A stretch of 58,370 nucleotides of DNA, from positions 1-58,370 of the forward strand of contig JAFSTC010000038.1 of NCBI GenBank assembly GCA_017450705.1, in the 5' to 3' direction. The notes under the pieces were generated by a model, which ran no database searches, had not been told where the DNA came from, and was given only the letters and a program-made list of their open reading frames with translations. Of this stretch, positions 33,654 to 42,562 are shown in pieces; the first letter of the stretch is position 1; each line of letters starts with the position of its first letter. A program made the translations under genes and the position numbers. Source of the stretch: Lentisphaeria bacterium (GTDB taxonomy: Bacteria > Verrucomicrobiota > Lentisphaeria > Victivallales > Victivallaceae).

Positions 33654-34910
33654 ATGCCCGGGAAAAGCGAGCAGATAGCGGAGTCGATCTTATCGAAGAT
33701 CGTGTCGGGGGAGCTTGCGGGGAGACTGCCCGCGGAGCAGGAGCTGGCCCGGCAGTGCGGCGTTTCGCCGGTGACGGCGGCCAAGGCGCTGAACATCCTG
33801 CGGGACAAGGGGGTCGTGGAGCGCGTGCCGGGCCGCGGCACCTTCGTGATCGGCGGGGGCAAAACCGTCGTCAAGATCGCGTTCAACCGGTATTTTGCCG
33901 GAAAACTTTTCCCCATGCTCGAAAGGCACTTCCCCAATGTGACGGTGGAGCCCGTGAACGACATCATGGAGGCGGACGCGGCGGTCTATTCCACCACTGT
34001 CCCCTTTTTCCCCGGCGAGTATTTTCTGCCGTGGCCTCAGGAACGGCTGAACCGTCTGAAAAACGAGGGGCGGCTCTTTCCGCAGATATTCGAATTTCAC
34101 AACGTCAACGGCGCGGTCTGGGGACTGCCCTATCTGTTTTCGCCCGACGTTCTTCTTTACAACAAAAAGATCATGCGGCGGATCGATCCCGGTTTCGAGC
34201 CCTATTCCCTCTCTTTCGAGCGGTTCCTCAAACTGCGGACGAAACTGCCCCGCGGCGTCGCCTTCTGGAGCGGTCCGGGGGATTCGCTTCTTCTCTCTCT
34301 CATTTACAATCTTTCCGGCTGCGGCATGGCCAATCCCGATATCTTCAAGAAGGCGGTATCGCTGACCGGGACCATCGAATTTTGCGGCAGTTTCGATGAT
34401 TTTCTTGCAGGAAAAGCGCTGTTCTCGCAGGGCAGCCGCTATATGTCGCGGCAGTTGACCGAAGACTTCGACATCTCCCCCATGCCGCTTTACGACGGAC
34501 GGCGGCCCTGTCATGCAGGTTCCGAGGCGCTGATGGTGCGCAACACCACGTGCCATCAGGAACTGCTCTTCGATATGGCCGAGGCTCTGTTCAGACCCGA
34601 GATCCAGAAGAGCATCGGCGTGGTCAAGCGGAGTATTCCCGCTGATGCCGCCGTTGCCGCGTCCTCCCTCGACAGCAGCATTCTTCGCGACGATATTTTC
34701 CTCAACGAGATCAAGAACGTGGATTACGCCCACCGGCACATGTCCGACTCCATGGATCTGTGTTTTTCGACGGTCCTCAAGAAGTTCGTCAACAGTCAGA
34801 TCAGCCGGGAAGAATTCCTGCGGGAGGTGGAAGACAGTTACCGGTTCGGAGAAAAACGCCGTCGGGCGCTCGATGATTTCATGGCGCGCGCCGCGGCCGT
34901 TGACTTCTGA
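33654..34910 (+). CDS. GntR regulator fused to a solute-binding-protein-like domain (1)
   Basis: 418 residues. GGAGG 7 nt upstream fixes the ATG at 33654. Residues 1-65 are a GntR winged helix (LPAEQELARQCGVSPVTAAK, then the RVPGRGTF wing). Residues 75-400 resemble a periplasmic family 1 sugar-binding protein (VNGAVWGLPYLFSPDVLLYN) but lack a signal peptide, so the domain probably senses a sugar or oligosaccharide in the cytoplasm. A similar fusion lies at 55395-56837; both stand before a prepilin-like gene and secreted enzymes. The operator at 33611 suggests autoregulation. Confidence 0.87.
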   Translation: MPGKSEQIAESILSKIVSGELAGRLPAEQELARQCGVSPVTAAKALNILRDKGVVERVPGRGTFVIGGGKTVVKIAFNRYFAGKLFPMLERHFPNVTVEPVNDIMEADAAVYSTTVPFFPGEYFLPWPQERLNRLKNEGRLFPQIFEFHNVNGAVWGLPYLFSPDVLLYNKKIMRRIDPGFEPYSLSFERFLKLRTKLPRGVAFWSGPGDSLLLSLIYNLSGCGMANPDIFKKAVSLTGTIEFCGSFDDFLAGKALFSQGSRYMSRQLTEDFDISPMPLYDGRRPCHAGSEALMVRNTTCHQELLFDMAEALFRPEIQKSIGVVKRSIPADAAVAASSLDSSILRDDIFLNEIKNVDYAHRHMSDSMDLCFSTVLKKFVNSQISREEFLREVEDSYRFGEKRRRALDDFMARAAAVDF

Positions 34911-35060
34911 ATTCGGCGGGTGATCCGTTGTTCGTGAAAGTGTCTTGGCGGAGTTGACCGCTTCGGTATTCGATTTTTACGAAGAAAGAAAGGAGGATTT
35001 TTCGGATTGTGTTCCGGTCTTCCGGAACGGGGGTCTTGGGTTTTTTGTATGGAGGTTTTT

Positions 35061-35750
35061 ATGAAAAACGCGGGTAAATCATTCACACTTATCGAATTAT
35101 TAGTCGTCATAGCGATCATCGCGATCCTTGCCGCGATGCTGATGCCGGCGCTTCAGCAGGCGCGCGAGAGGGGCAAGGCGATAACCTGTCTCAACAACTT
35201 CATGACGATGGGAAAGGCTTATACGTTTTATCTCGACGACAACGGCGGCAAGGTCGGGGTCCAGAATGAGGAAAAGCGCGGCTGGTGGAGCCGCCGCGAG
35301 AGCCAGCGGATCTTCGCGGGTTATCTGGGGGATGATTTCGGCTCCGATTCGAAGGGGTGGTATGTCGGGACGGGAACGAGCAAAGTCACCTGTCCGTCGG
35401 CCACGCCCCAGTCTCCCGAAACGATGACGGTTGCGACCAACACGCGTCTGTTCCTTGCGCACAGTACCGTCAGCACCCGCAAGTTCAAATATCAGGTGAA
35501 CTGGACAAAACCGAGCAAAACGTGTCTCAGCTTGGACGGGTCGCACAGTGAGGGACCGAACACCCTGCCGCCCTTCCGCCACAATGGGGGAAATACTGTC
35601 CTCTTCTGCGATTTCCATGCCGCGATGCTGACGAGGATCCCCTCCGGCAATTCTCAAAGTCCGTTCTACAACTCCGACACATGGAAAGCGCTGTTCTGGA
35701 ACCCCTGCGAATGGGATGGCACGGTTCCCGTGGAACTTCCAGCCCAGTAA
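35061..35750 (+). CDS. Prepilin-like protein (pseudopilin) with H-X9-D motif
   Basis: 229 residues from the ATG at 35061 (GGAGG 5 nt upstream). The N-terminus [18 protein letters not shown] is a class III prepilin peptidase site with the Glu at position 5 of the mature protein. The C-terminal part lacks a known pilin fold but contains [14 protein letters not shown], an H-X9-D arrangement like the H-X9-DG motif of PVC-superphylum proteins. It sits between the GntR-SBP gene and a secreted beta-helix gene. Role unknown; export or surface assembly is likely. Confidence 0.85.
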   Translation: MKNAGKSFTLIELLVVIAIIAILAAMLMPALQQARERGKAITCLNNFMTMGKAYTFYLDDNGGKVGVQNEEKRGWWSRRESQRIFAGYLGDDFGSDSKGWYVGTGTSKVTCPSATPQSPETMTVATNTRLFLAHSTVSTRKFKYQVNWTKPSKTCLSLDGSHSEGPNTLPPFRHNGGNTVLFCDFHAAMLTRIPSGNSQSPFYNSDTWKALFWNPCEWDGTVPVELPAQ

Positions 35751-35774
35751 CACGTTTCGGAAAGAAATCATTTT

Positions 35775-38189
35775 ATGAAGTTCACGATTTCGCTGTTGGG
35801 CATTCTTGCATTGGCTCCCGTGTTTGCCGAATACGGTGCGGGGGAGATGACGACACCCGGAAAAACCTTCTATCTCTCCCTGACGGGAGACGACAAAAAC
35901 GACGGTGCCACGCCTCGGACCCCGTGGCGGACGCTCGAACACGCCGTCAAACATCTGGACGCGGGCGTGACGCTGGAGATCGCCGAAGGTGTTTATCAGA
36001 CCGGCAAAGGCGATTCGCTGCGGCGGCAGCCGGACTACTGCTCCATCTACAAAGACGGAAAGCCAGGTTCTCCCATCCGTATCCGGGGGGCGGGCCGGGG
36101 AAAGACCGTTCTGACCGGGGCGATCCATTATAAAAATCCCAAACGGGTCGGCGCGGACCGGACCATGGAGTACAAACTCAAATATCCGCCGCTGTACGAA
36201 ACCGTGTGGGAACACCCCTCGCAGATCAAACTGCAGAAAGTGCGTTTCCCCCGGCTGGTAAAGGAGTATCCCGGCACCTTTCACTTCGATCCGGCGACGA
36301 AAACGCTGACGGTCCATTTCGTCGCAAACGATCAGACGGGCGTCAATGTTTCCTATGACCGCATCGGACTGGCCGTGCGGGGCAGTTACGTCTCGATCGA
36401 AGGCATCACCTTCACCCATTACTGCGAAGCGGTCTTCGCCCAGCAGAATGCGCAAATCACCCGCGACGTCGATCATCTGACCGTGAAGGATTGCGGATTT
36501 TTCAACAATTATTATTCCGGTGTTGTTCTGCGGCGCATGACCAAGGCTCTGATCACGGGCAATCAGGCGATGAACAACGGGGAGTACGGCTCCTTTCTCG
36601 TCCACGGCGACTGTCACGACAATCTGCTGACCGGCAACTGGGCGGGACCGAGTCCGGAGACCCGGCGCGAGCAGAAACCGTATGATTACGGATTCGCCAT
36701 CCAGCGGTACGGCGGTGAGGGGAGGGGCAAAAACCGGATCATCGGCAATGTCATGGCGGATCAGCTGGCTTTCCGCTGGAAGATCGCCGAACCCGACGGA
36801 CGCTTCGAAGACAATATCCTCGAGGGACGGCTTCACGCCGAAAGCGAACCCTATCCCGTCGTCATCCGGCGCAATTTTTTCGGCGGCAAGATATCGTGGC
36901 GGAGTCTGGGGAACGATCTTTGGGAAAAGGATTTTGCCGGGAGCGGCATCACCTTCGAAAGCAACGTTCGGAACATGAAGGATTTCAAGCCCGAAAACAA
37001 AAATGCGCTTGAGGCGCTGAAGCTGGCTTTGCCGCAGCCCAAGATCACCTTCCCCTGGTGCCATTTCTCGAACATTGCCGTCAAATATGCGGACAAAGAA
37101 AGCGCCGTCATCGAATTCTTCACCGTGCGCAACGACGGCTGGGGCAGCGTCATTTACCGGGCCCGCGGAGAGAAGAAATGGAATACCGTCAAATCCCGCC
37201 GTCAGGGCGTCCGACACGTGCTGGCGCTTTCGGGACTGAAAAGCGACACCGAATACGAGTATCAGCTGCTGTTTCAGGGCCGCCGCGGTGAAAAGGCCCG
37301 GGGAAAAGTCCTGACGTTCAGAACGGGAAAGAGCAACCGCGCGCCCATGACCATCACCGTGGACCCCGGCAAAATGTCACTGGACGAGGCGGCGCAGATG
37401 GCCCGTCCCGGCGATACGGTGCTTCTTCTCTCCGGCCGTCATTACGGCAGTTTCGTTCCCGTGTGCGGCGGTTTGCCCGACAGAAAGATCACCATCAAGG
37501 GAGAGAAGGGCGCTGTCATCGACGGCATGTTCTTCTACGGACCTCTGGTCGATCTTACGGGACTCGATCACTGGATCGTCGACGGAATCACCTTCGACAA
37601 CCCCGAAGAGACGGCCCGCCCGGGACTGGTCCGCATGGACGGCTCCAACGACATCGTTGTCCGCAACTGCCGAAATTTCAGAGAGTTTCCCTACATGGCA
37701 GGGCCTTTTATCTACGGGCGCGGCGACCGTTTCGTCATCGAGAACAACATCGCCTGGGGCGGGACCTATCAGCTCCAGCTGCTGGGGAATGACCACGTCA
37801 TCCGGCGCAACACCCTCGTCAACGGAACGTTTTTCCACATTTTCGCGGCCAATGCGCAGAATATCACGATCACGGACAATATCTTTTACCGTCCGTGCAT
37901 TCCGGGAAAGAACAATCCCGCGTATATGCTGCAGAATATCAAAGGAAAGATCGTCAGCGACCGCAACGTATATTTTTCGCCCTGCCGGAACCACCGGGCC
38001 GGAGGACAGGTCCGCAACAGCAACGGCAAGAATCTGATCGTAAGCGAAAATCTTCCCCACTGGCAAAAAGCCACGGGGTTCGACCGCGAAAGCATCGCTG
38101 CCGACCCGCAGTTCATTGATGTCGAAAAGGGAGATTTCCGGCTCAAGCCCCAGTCTTCCGCCAAAGGAAAAGGTGCCGATATAAAATGA
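35775..38189 (+). CDS. Secreted right-handed beta-helix protein with FN3-like domain (copy 2)
   Basis: 804 residues with a signal peptide (residues 1-17, MKFTISLLGILALAPVFA). The whole length matches the copy at 559: YGAGEMTTPGKTFYLSLTGD, then ITFTHYCEAVFAQQNAQI, GPSPETRREQKPYDYGFAIQ, an FN3-like middle (LALSGLKSDTEYEYQL) and a second beta-helix. The substrate is unknown. It overlaps the next gene by ATGA, exactly as the other copy does, and starts 24 bp after the prepilin-like gene. It probably cleaves or binds an external polysaccharide. Confidence 0.9.
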   Translation: MKFTISLLGILALAPVFAEYGAGEMTTPGKTFYLSLTGDDKNDGATPRTPWRTLEHAVKHLDAGVTLEIAEGVYQTGKGDSLRRQPDYCSIYKDGKPGSPIRIRGAGRGKTVLTGAIHYKNPKRVGADRTMEYKLKYPPLYETVWEHPSQIKLQKVRFPRLVKEYPGTFHFDPATKTLTVHFVANDQTGVNVSYDRIGLAVRGSYVSIEGITFTHYCEAVFAQQNAQITRDVDHLTVKDCGFFNNYYSGVVLRRMTKALITGNQAMNNGEYGSFLVHGDCHDNLLTGNWAGPSPETRREQKPYDYGFAIQRYGGEGRGKNRIIGNVMADQLAFRWKIAEPDGRFEDNILEGRLHAESEPYPVVIRRNFFGGKISWRSLGNDLWEKDFAGSGITFESNVRNMKDFKPENKNALEALKLALPQPKITFPWCHFSNIAVKYADKESAVIEFFTVRNDGWGSVIYRARGEKKWNTVKSRRQGVRHVLALSGLKSDTEYEYQLLFQGRRGEKARGKVLTFRTGKSNRAPMTITVDPGKMSLDEAAQMARPGDTVLLLSGRHYGSFVPVCGGLPDRKITIKGEKGAVIDGMFFYGPLVDLTGLDHWIVDGITFDNPEETARPGLVRMDGSNDIVVRNCRNFREFPYMAGPFIYGRGDRFVIENNIAWGGTYQLQLLGNDHVIRRNTLVNGTFFHIFAANAQNITITDNIFYRPCIPGKNNPAYMLQNIKGKIVSDRNVYFSPCRNHRAGGQVRNSNGKNLIVSENLPHWQKATGFDRESIAADPQFIDVEKGDFRLKPQSSAKGKGADIK

Positions 38190-39412
38190 AATTCATTTCG
38201 GAAAGTCACGAAAATGCCTGGAAGAAGGCCCTGAAACTGCTGGACCCCACGCAGGCGGAACTGGAACACGGGCTGGAACTGCACCGGACTCTTTTCGCCA
38301 TGGACAATTTCGCCTTTCTGCCCTACGGGACGTGGAACGAGGCCTTTGTCGACACGTGGAACGAGCTCAAGGCCAAAAACATCGGTCAGCGGGAACTGCA
38401 GGACCGCATGAACCCGGTGCATTTCGACCAATGCTGTTTCGACGACGCGTGCGCCCGGCGTTTCCGCGCCGTCATGCGGGCCAGCGGACTCAAGTGCATG
38501 GTCCACACCGTCGCCGAGGGCAAGGGACACGAGGCGGATTTCAAGCGCATGTCGTGCAACATGCAGCTTTTGCGGGTGTTCCGCGACACCATCGTTCAGG
38601 CGGGAACGCCGGATGACATCCGGCAGATCAACGACGAGGGCAAGATCGCCGTGATCTGGAGCGTCAACGGTCCGCCCCTTGCGGGAACGCTCTGCGATCT
38701 CCACGAGGAACTCGAATGGGTCGATGTCTGGAAGCGCATGGGCGTGAGACTGATGCACCTTACCTACAACCGCAGAAACTGTGCCGCCGACGGCTGTGCC
38801 GAGAGCGCCGACGCAGGATTGAGCGATCTGGGCCGGGAACTTGTCCGCAAACTGAACCGGGCCGGGATCATCGTCGACGTGCCCCATACCGGCAGGAGAA
38901 GCTCCATCGAAGCCGCCCGCGTTTCGGAGAAACCCATCATGGCCTCCCACACCGGCGCCCGGGCGCTCTTCGACTACATCCGCTGCAAGGACGACGAAAC
39001 GCTCCGGGCCATCGCCGAGAAAGACGGCCTGATCGGCGTCTGCGCTTGCGCTGATCTGCTGGGCGGCAGTTCCGATCTGCCGATGATGCTCAGGCACATC
39101 CGCTACATCGCCGATCTGATCGGCGTGGATCATGTGGGGATCGGCACCGACGGCATGTACATGCACCCCTGGCCTACGTCGGACAATATTTCCGACTACG
39201 ACAACGCGGAGTTTTCTTCCCGCTGGTGGGGCAACTGGGACAAATATCCCTACGATGCTCGAAAGAGCGTCGAAAGTTATTACGGCAGTCTCGCGTGGCT
39301 GAACTGGCCCCTTTTCACCGTGGGACTGGTCAAATCGGGATTCCGCGACGACGAGATCGCCAAGATCCTCGGGCAGAATTTCCTGCGGGTCTTCGAGGCG
39401 AACCGGGCATGA
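38186..39412 (+). CDS. M19 (membrane dipeptidase) family protein with altered metal site (copy 2)
   Basis: 408 residues, same layout as the copy at 2982: LTYNRRNCAADGCAE, GIIVDVPHTG (His234), IMASHT (His255) and VGIGTD. The usual D-x-H-x-D reads D-N-F-A-F (residues 40-44), the bridging Glu is Asn (WSVNGPP), and the pocket His is Tyr. Both copies thus share the same altered positions, which argues for a conserved, different function rather than decay. The gene is coupled on both sides (ATGA at 38186 and at 39409). Confidence 0.88.
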   Translation: MKFISESHENAWKKALKLLDPTQAELEHGLELHRTLFAMDNFAFLPYGTWNEAFVDTWNELKAKNIGQRELQDRMNPVHFDQCCFDDACARRFRAVMRASGLKCMVHTVAEGKGHEADFKRMSCNMQLLRVFRDTIVQAGTPDDIRQINDEGKIAVIWSVNGPPLAGTLCDLHEELEWVDVWKRMGVRLMHLTYNRRNCAADGCAESADAGLSDLGRELVRKLNRAGIIVDVPHTGRRSSIEAARVSEKPIMASHTGARALFDYIRCKDDETLRAIAEKDGLIGVCACADLLGGSSDLPMMLRHIRYIADLIGVDHVGIGTDGMYMHPWPTSDNISDYDNAEFSSRWWGNWDKYPYDARKSVESYYGSLAWLNWPLFTVGLVKSGFRDDEIAKILGQNFLRVFEANRA

Positions 39413-40356
39413 CGCCGTCTTTGCGTACCAGAGGACTGCTCTGCGGGCTGGCCGCCACGCTCATGTGGGCCAGCGTCTATCCCGCGAGCAGGTTCCTTTT
39501 CGGCCGCGAGGCCGAAAACTTCGACGAGTGGTTCGTCGCCTGGCTCCGCAATGCCGTCGCCGTGCTTTTTCTGCTCCCCTTCGCCTGCAGGAAGAACAAT
39601 CTTCTGCAGATGAAGAGCTCGCGGCGGGGGGACTGGAAGATATTTTTGCTTCTGGCCCTCTGCGCCGCGGCGGAGGATCTGCTGCTTTTCGTCTCCCTCA
39701 AATACACCACGGCGGCCCGGGCGTCGGTGATGGCCAACACGTCGCCCATCTTCACGGTGCTCTTCGCCTTTTTCCTGCTGAAGGAGCCGCTCACGCGGCA
39801 AAAGATCTCCGGGGCCCTGCTGGGCTTTGCGGGGATCGTTTTTGCCTTCTTCGTCCGTGGCGGGGACGTCTTTTCCTCGGGCGCGTCCCTCTTCGGCGGT
39901 GATCTGCTGGCCCTCTTCTCCGGCGTCGTGTGGGCCCTTTTCACCGTCGCCGGGAACGAAGTCGCGGAAAAATACGACGGTCTTTTCACCGTCGCCGTCA
40001 TGCGGTTTTTCGGACTGTTCCTGCTGATCCCCGTGCTTATCGTCTTCAAGAGTCCCGTGAGCTTCGATCTTCCGCTTCTCGTCTGGATCGGGATCGTCTA
40101 CCTCGGCTGCGGTCCAAGCGGCCTTGCCGTGGGGCTGTGGCGTCAGGCGCTCAAGTACCTGCCCGCCGGAGAACTGGGCGCTTTCGGCTACGTCAGCGCC
40201 TTGAGCGCCGTCGTCTTCTCGGTGATCTTCCTCGGGGAAAAGGTGACGTGGGGTTTTGCCGCCGCCGCCGCGCTGATCATCTCCGGCGTCTCCCTGATGC
40301 TCCGCCGGGGCGGGGAGGGAACTCCCGCGCCCGCGTCCCGGTCCGGCAACGGCTGA
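39409..40356 (+). CDS. EamA/DMT family transporter
   Basis: 315 residues with about ten membrane helices in two EamA repeats (LCGLAATLMWASVYPASRFL, then FGGDLLALFSGVVWALFTVA). NTSPIFTVLFAFFLLKEPLT and FVSALSAVVFS-type strands are typical of the DMT superfamily. It probably exports or imports a small metabolite made by the upstream M19-like protein. Start overlaps the previous stop by ATGA. In the paralogous cassette at 559-6718 this slot is filled by an SSS transporter instead. Confidence 0.88.
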   Translation: MTPSLRTRGLLCGLAATLMWASVYPASRFLFGREAENFDEWFVAWLRNAVAVLFLLPFACRKNNLLQMKSSRRGDWKIFLLLALCAAAEDLLLFVSLKYTTAARASVMANTSPIFTVLFAFFLLKEPLTRQKISGALLGFAGIVFAFFVRGGDVFSSGASLFGGDLLALFSGVVWALFTVAGNEVAEKYDGLFTVAVMRFFGLFLLIPVLIVFKSPVSFDLPLLVWIGIVYLGCGPSGLAVGLWRQALKYLPAGELGAFGYVSALSAVVFSVIFLGEKVTWGFAAAAALIISGVSLMLRRGGEGTPAPASRSGNG

Positions 40357-40395
40357 AGCCCTCCCCGGCCGGAGCGGGCCGCTGCGATTTTCGAC

Positions 40396-40423
40396 TTGCA
40401 TTTTTCCCGAAGGGTGCTATAGT
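40396..40423 (+). promoter_or_regulatory. Predicted promoter of the receiver-phosphatase gene
   Basis: TTGCAT (40396-40401), 16 bp ending in GTGC, TATAGT (40418-40423). Confidence 0.55.
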
Positions 40424-40444
40424 AACTCGATAGTCGTATTCTCT

Positions 40445-40515
40445 CGCGCGCGGAGGCGCGCGGGACCGGAAGTTTTTCAAAAAATCCGGCGGTCTCCGCC
40501 GGAGAGCCGCAAGGC
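40445..40515 (+). promoter_or_regulatory. Structured 5' leader with three consecutive hairpins
   Basis: CGCGCGC (40445-40451) and GCGCGCG (40456-40462) with a GGAG loop; TCCGGCGG (40485-40492) and CCGCCGGA (40496-40503) with a TCT loop; and GCC / GGC around a GCAA tetraloop (40506-40515). It occupies the roughly 100-nt leader before the start at 40532. I could not match it to a riboswitch consensus. Confidence 0.5.
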
Positions 40516-40531
40516 GGGATAAAAACATTTT

Positions 40532-42190
40532 ATGGCTGCCCAAAAAGACAAAACCAAGGTCCTGGTGATCGACGACGAACGTCTCATCAGGCTGATGCTC
40601 GGCGCGAAACTCAAGCTGATCGGCTATACGGCCGTCTGCGTCGCCTCCATCAACGAAGCCGTCACGCTGCTCAATGACGGCGGCTGCAAGCAGTTCAAGG
40701 CCATCATAACCGACATCATGATGGGCGATATGGACGGCTTCGTCTTCAGGGATATCGTGCGCGGTATGGATCCCACCATGCCCATCTTCTTCATGACCGC
40801 GCTGGATCCCGAGGAGGGAAGCGGATTCCTCAAGCGGATCATGGAGGACAGTTACAGTTTCTATCTCCCCAAATCCCTCAGGCCGGACATGCTCCTCAAA
40901 CGCGTGCAGTGCATCGTGGACTCCCGGCGGATCGACGAGATCATCGCCGCGAAGGACCGGGAAGTCACGGAGTCCCTGACTCTGGGTGCCCATCTTCAGC
41001 GCAGCATGCTCCCCCCGCGCATCAAGATCACCGATACCGATTTCTACACCTACTGGTGGGAGCCCAAAGACATCGTTTCCGGCGACCTTGTGGAGGTGAT
41101 CCCGCTCAAGGACGGCGGCAATCTCTACATACTGGGGGATATCCAGGGGCACGGCACCAGCGCCTCGCTGTCGATGATGGCCGTGCAGAGTTTCCTCAAG
41201 CAGCTTCCCTCCAGCGACGGTTTTGACGGGGCCACGCCGGCTTCGGTCGCCAATCAGATCCACCGGTTCTTCGCGAACAATCTGGGTTCGTTTTCCTACA
41301 TGACGGCGCTGATCTGCATGCACCGGCCCGCGGAGCGGATCGTCGACTGGATCAGCTGCGGCGCGCCCGATCTGCTTGTGATCGATCCCAAGATCCCGGA
41401 GTCGGGGAGCATCAACCCCGAAGGCCGCGGCGGTCTGCCCATCGGTTTGCGGGCCGACACCGTCTATACCGAAGACGACGTCGTCCGGACGAACCTGTCG
41501 GAGTCCGCGCTGTGCCTGGCCGTCACCGACGGCGTCTTCGACGTGTACAGGGACGAGGACGGCCACGAACCGATGCCCGATCAGCTCCGTCTGGATCTGC
41601 AGACCCAGCTGCTGTCGGAGGCGCGTCTCAAGGACACCGTCATCACCTTCCCCTGTAAATTCCAGATGGCCTGCGAGGCTTACGGCTACTCTTTCTTTGT
41701 CGATGACGTGACCGAACTGGTCTTCGGCGCGCGCCTGATGAAGCCGGGGCTTCTGGCCAAATCGATCCCCATGGATTCCGCCGTCATCGACAAAACGGCT
41801 CAGGATATCGAGCGCTGGTGTACCGAACAGGGCTGGGATCAGGACATCATCACCAAGGTCGAACTGGTCTTCGAGGAGAAGATGATGAATCTTTTCGACC
41901 ACGGCTACGACATTCGCGAACGCTCCGGCGAACAGGCCAGTTTCAGGCTGAAAAAAGACGGGGCGCACGTGGAGCTGACCGTCTGGGACTGGGGGACCCA
42001 GGAGCCCAGTCTCTTCGTTTCCGCCGGCAATACCGAGGTGGAACTTGAGCTCAAAAACCGTGACTTCAGCGGCCGTGGCCGCGGGAGGCTCATGGTCCGC
42101 AAGATATGTCAGAGCATAGAACGCAAGGTTTTCGGAAATCTCAACGAGACCACCTACCGCATCGCGGCGGAAAGTGGAAAGACAGATTGA
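40532..42190 (+). CDS. Response regulator with PP2C phosphatase and anti-sigma-type HATPase domain
   Basis: 552 residues. A receiver domain (residues 8-125) has acceptor Asp61 (TDIMMGDMDGF), Thr89 and Lys114. A helical segment (LGAHLQRSMLPPRIKI) leads to a SpoIIE/PP2C phosphatase (GDLVEVIPLKDGGNLYILGDIQGHGTSAS, CLAVTDGVFD, VDDVTELV), then a RsbW-like HATPase domain (VFEEKMMNLFDHGYD, GRGRGRLMVRKI). Such proteins couple a phosphorelay to partner-switching control of sigma factors or anti-sigma antagonists. Directly upstream of an HPt protein and near a convergent hybrid kinase. No obvious antagonist gene is close. Confidence 0.9.
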   Translation: MAAQKDKTKVLVIDDERLIRLMLGAKLKLIGYTAVCVASINEAVTLLNDGGCKQFKAIITDIMMGDMDGFVFRDIVRGMDPTMPIFFMTALDPEEGSGFLKRIMEDSYSFYLPKSLRPDMLLKRVQCIVDSRRIDEIIAAKDREVTESLTLGAHLQRSMLPPRIKITDTDFYTYWWEPKDIVSGDLVEVIPLKDGGNLYILGDIQGHGTSASLSMMAVQSFLKQLPSSDGFDGATPASVANQIHRFFANNLGSFSYMTALICMHRPAERIVDWISCGAPDLLVIDPKIPESGSINPEGRGGLPIGLRADTVYTEDDVVRTNLSESALCLAVTDGVFDVYRDEDGHEPMPDQLRLDLQTQLLSEARLKDTVITFPCKFQMACEAYGYSFFVDDVTELVFGARLMKPGLLAKSIPMDSAVIDKTAQDIERWCTEQGWDQDIITKVELVFEEKMMNLFDHGYDIRERSGEQASFRLKKDGAHVELTVWDWGTQEPSLFVSAGNTEVELELKNRDFSGRGRGRLMVRKICQSIERKVFGNLNETTYRIAAESGKTD

Positions 42191-42204
42191 GAGGGGGATC
42201 GCAA

Positions 42205-42510
42205 ATGAAACAGTGCTGCAAGGATTACCTGATGGAACAGTTCGGCGACGAGGAAGTCGTTGCCGAAATTTACGCGGAATACGCCAGTTCGATCCGGGAA
42301 AAACTGCCCGAGATCGACGAGGCGCTGGCGGCGGGCAACTGGGCCGCGCTGGACTCCCTGGCTCACGCCGTCAAGGGCAATGCGCTGGCCACGGGGGACA
42401 CCGATGTCGCCAACACGGCCATCGATCTCCGGGTCGCCGCGAAGATGTCCGAAAAGGATGCCGCAAGTTCCCTGATCGCGAAACTCAAGGCATTTGCCCG
42501 GGATATCTGA
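42205..42510 (+). CDS. HPt phosphotransfer protein
   Basis: 101 residues. The helix LAHAVKGNALATG carries the phospho-accepting His54; the surrounding Ala/Leu helix pattern is that of HPt domains. It starts 14 bp after the previous gene, so it is likely transcribed with the receiver-phosphatase. It would pass phosphate between the hybrid kinase at 42563-44515 and the receiver at 40532. Confidence 0.85.
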   Translation: MKQCCKDYLMEQFGDEEVVAEIYAEYASSIREKLPEIDEALAAGNWAALDSLAHAVKGNALATGDTDVANTAIDLRVAAKMSEKDAASSLIAKLKAFARDI

Positions 42511-42529
42511 CGGTCGTTCCCTCTTCTTT

Positions 42530-42551
42530 CCCGCGGGCGGCCGCCCGCGGG
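42530..42551. terminator. Perfect 22-bp GC palindrome between convergent genes
   Basis: CCCGCGGGCG and CGCCCGCGGG form a perfect palindrome between the HPt and hybrid-kinase stop codons. It lacks a U-tract on the plus side (GCGGGATTTT follows after a few bases), so it is a likely but imperfect bidirectional terminator. Confidence 0.5.
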
Positions 42552-42562
42552 GCGGGATTTTC

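Noticed and set aside
35100-37217. Long minus-strand open frame opposite the prepilin and second beta-helix genes
   Set aside because: Overlaps two supported genes; composition is typical of antisense frames in GC-rich DNA.
40485-40531. c-di-GMP or SAM riboswitch before the phosphatase gene
   Set aside because: A GNRA loop is present but the conserved core nucleotides of those classes are not seen.
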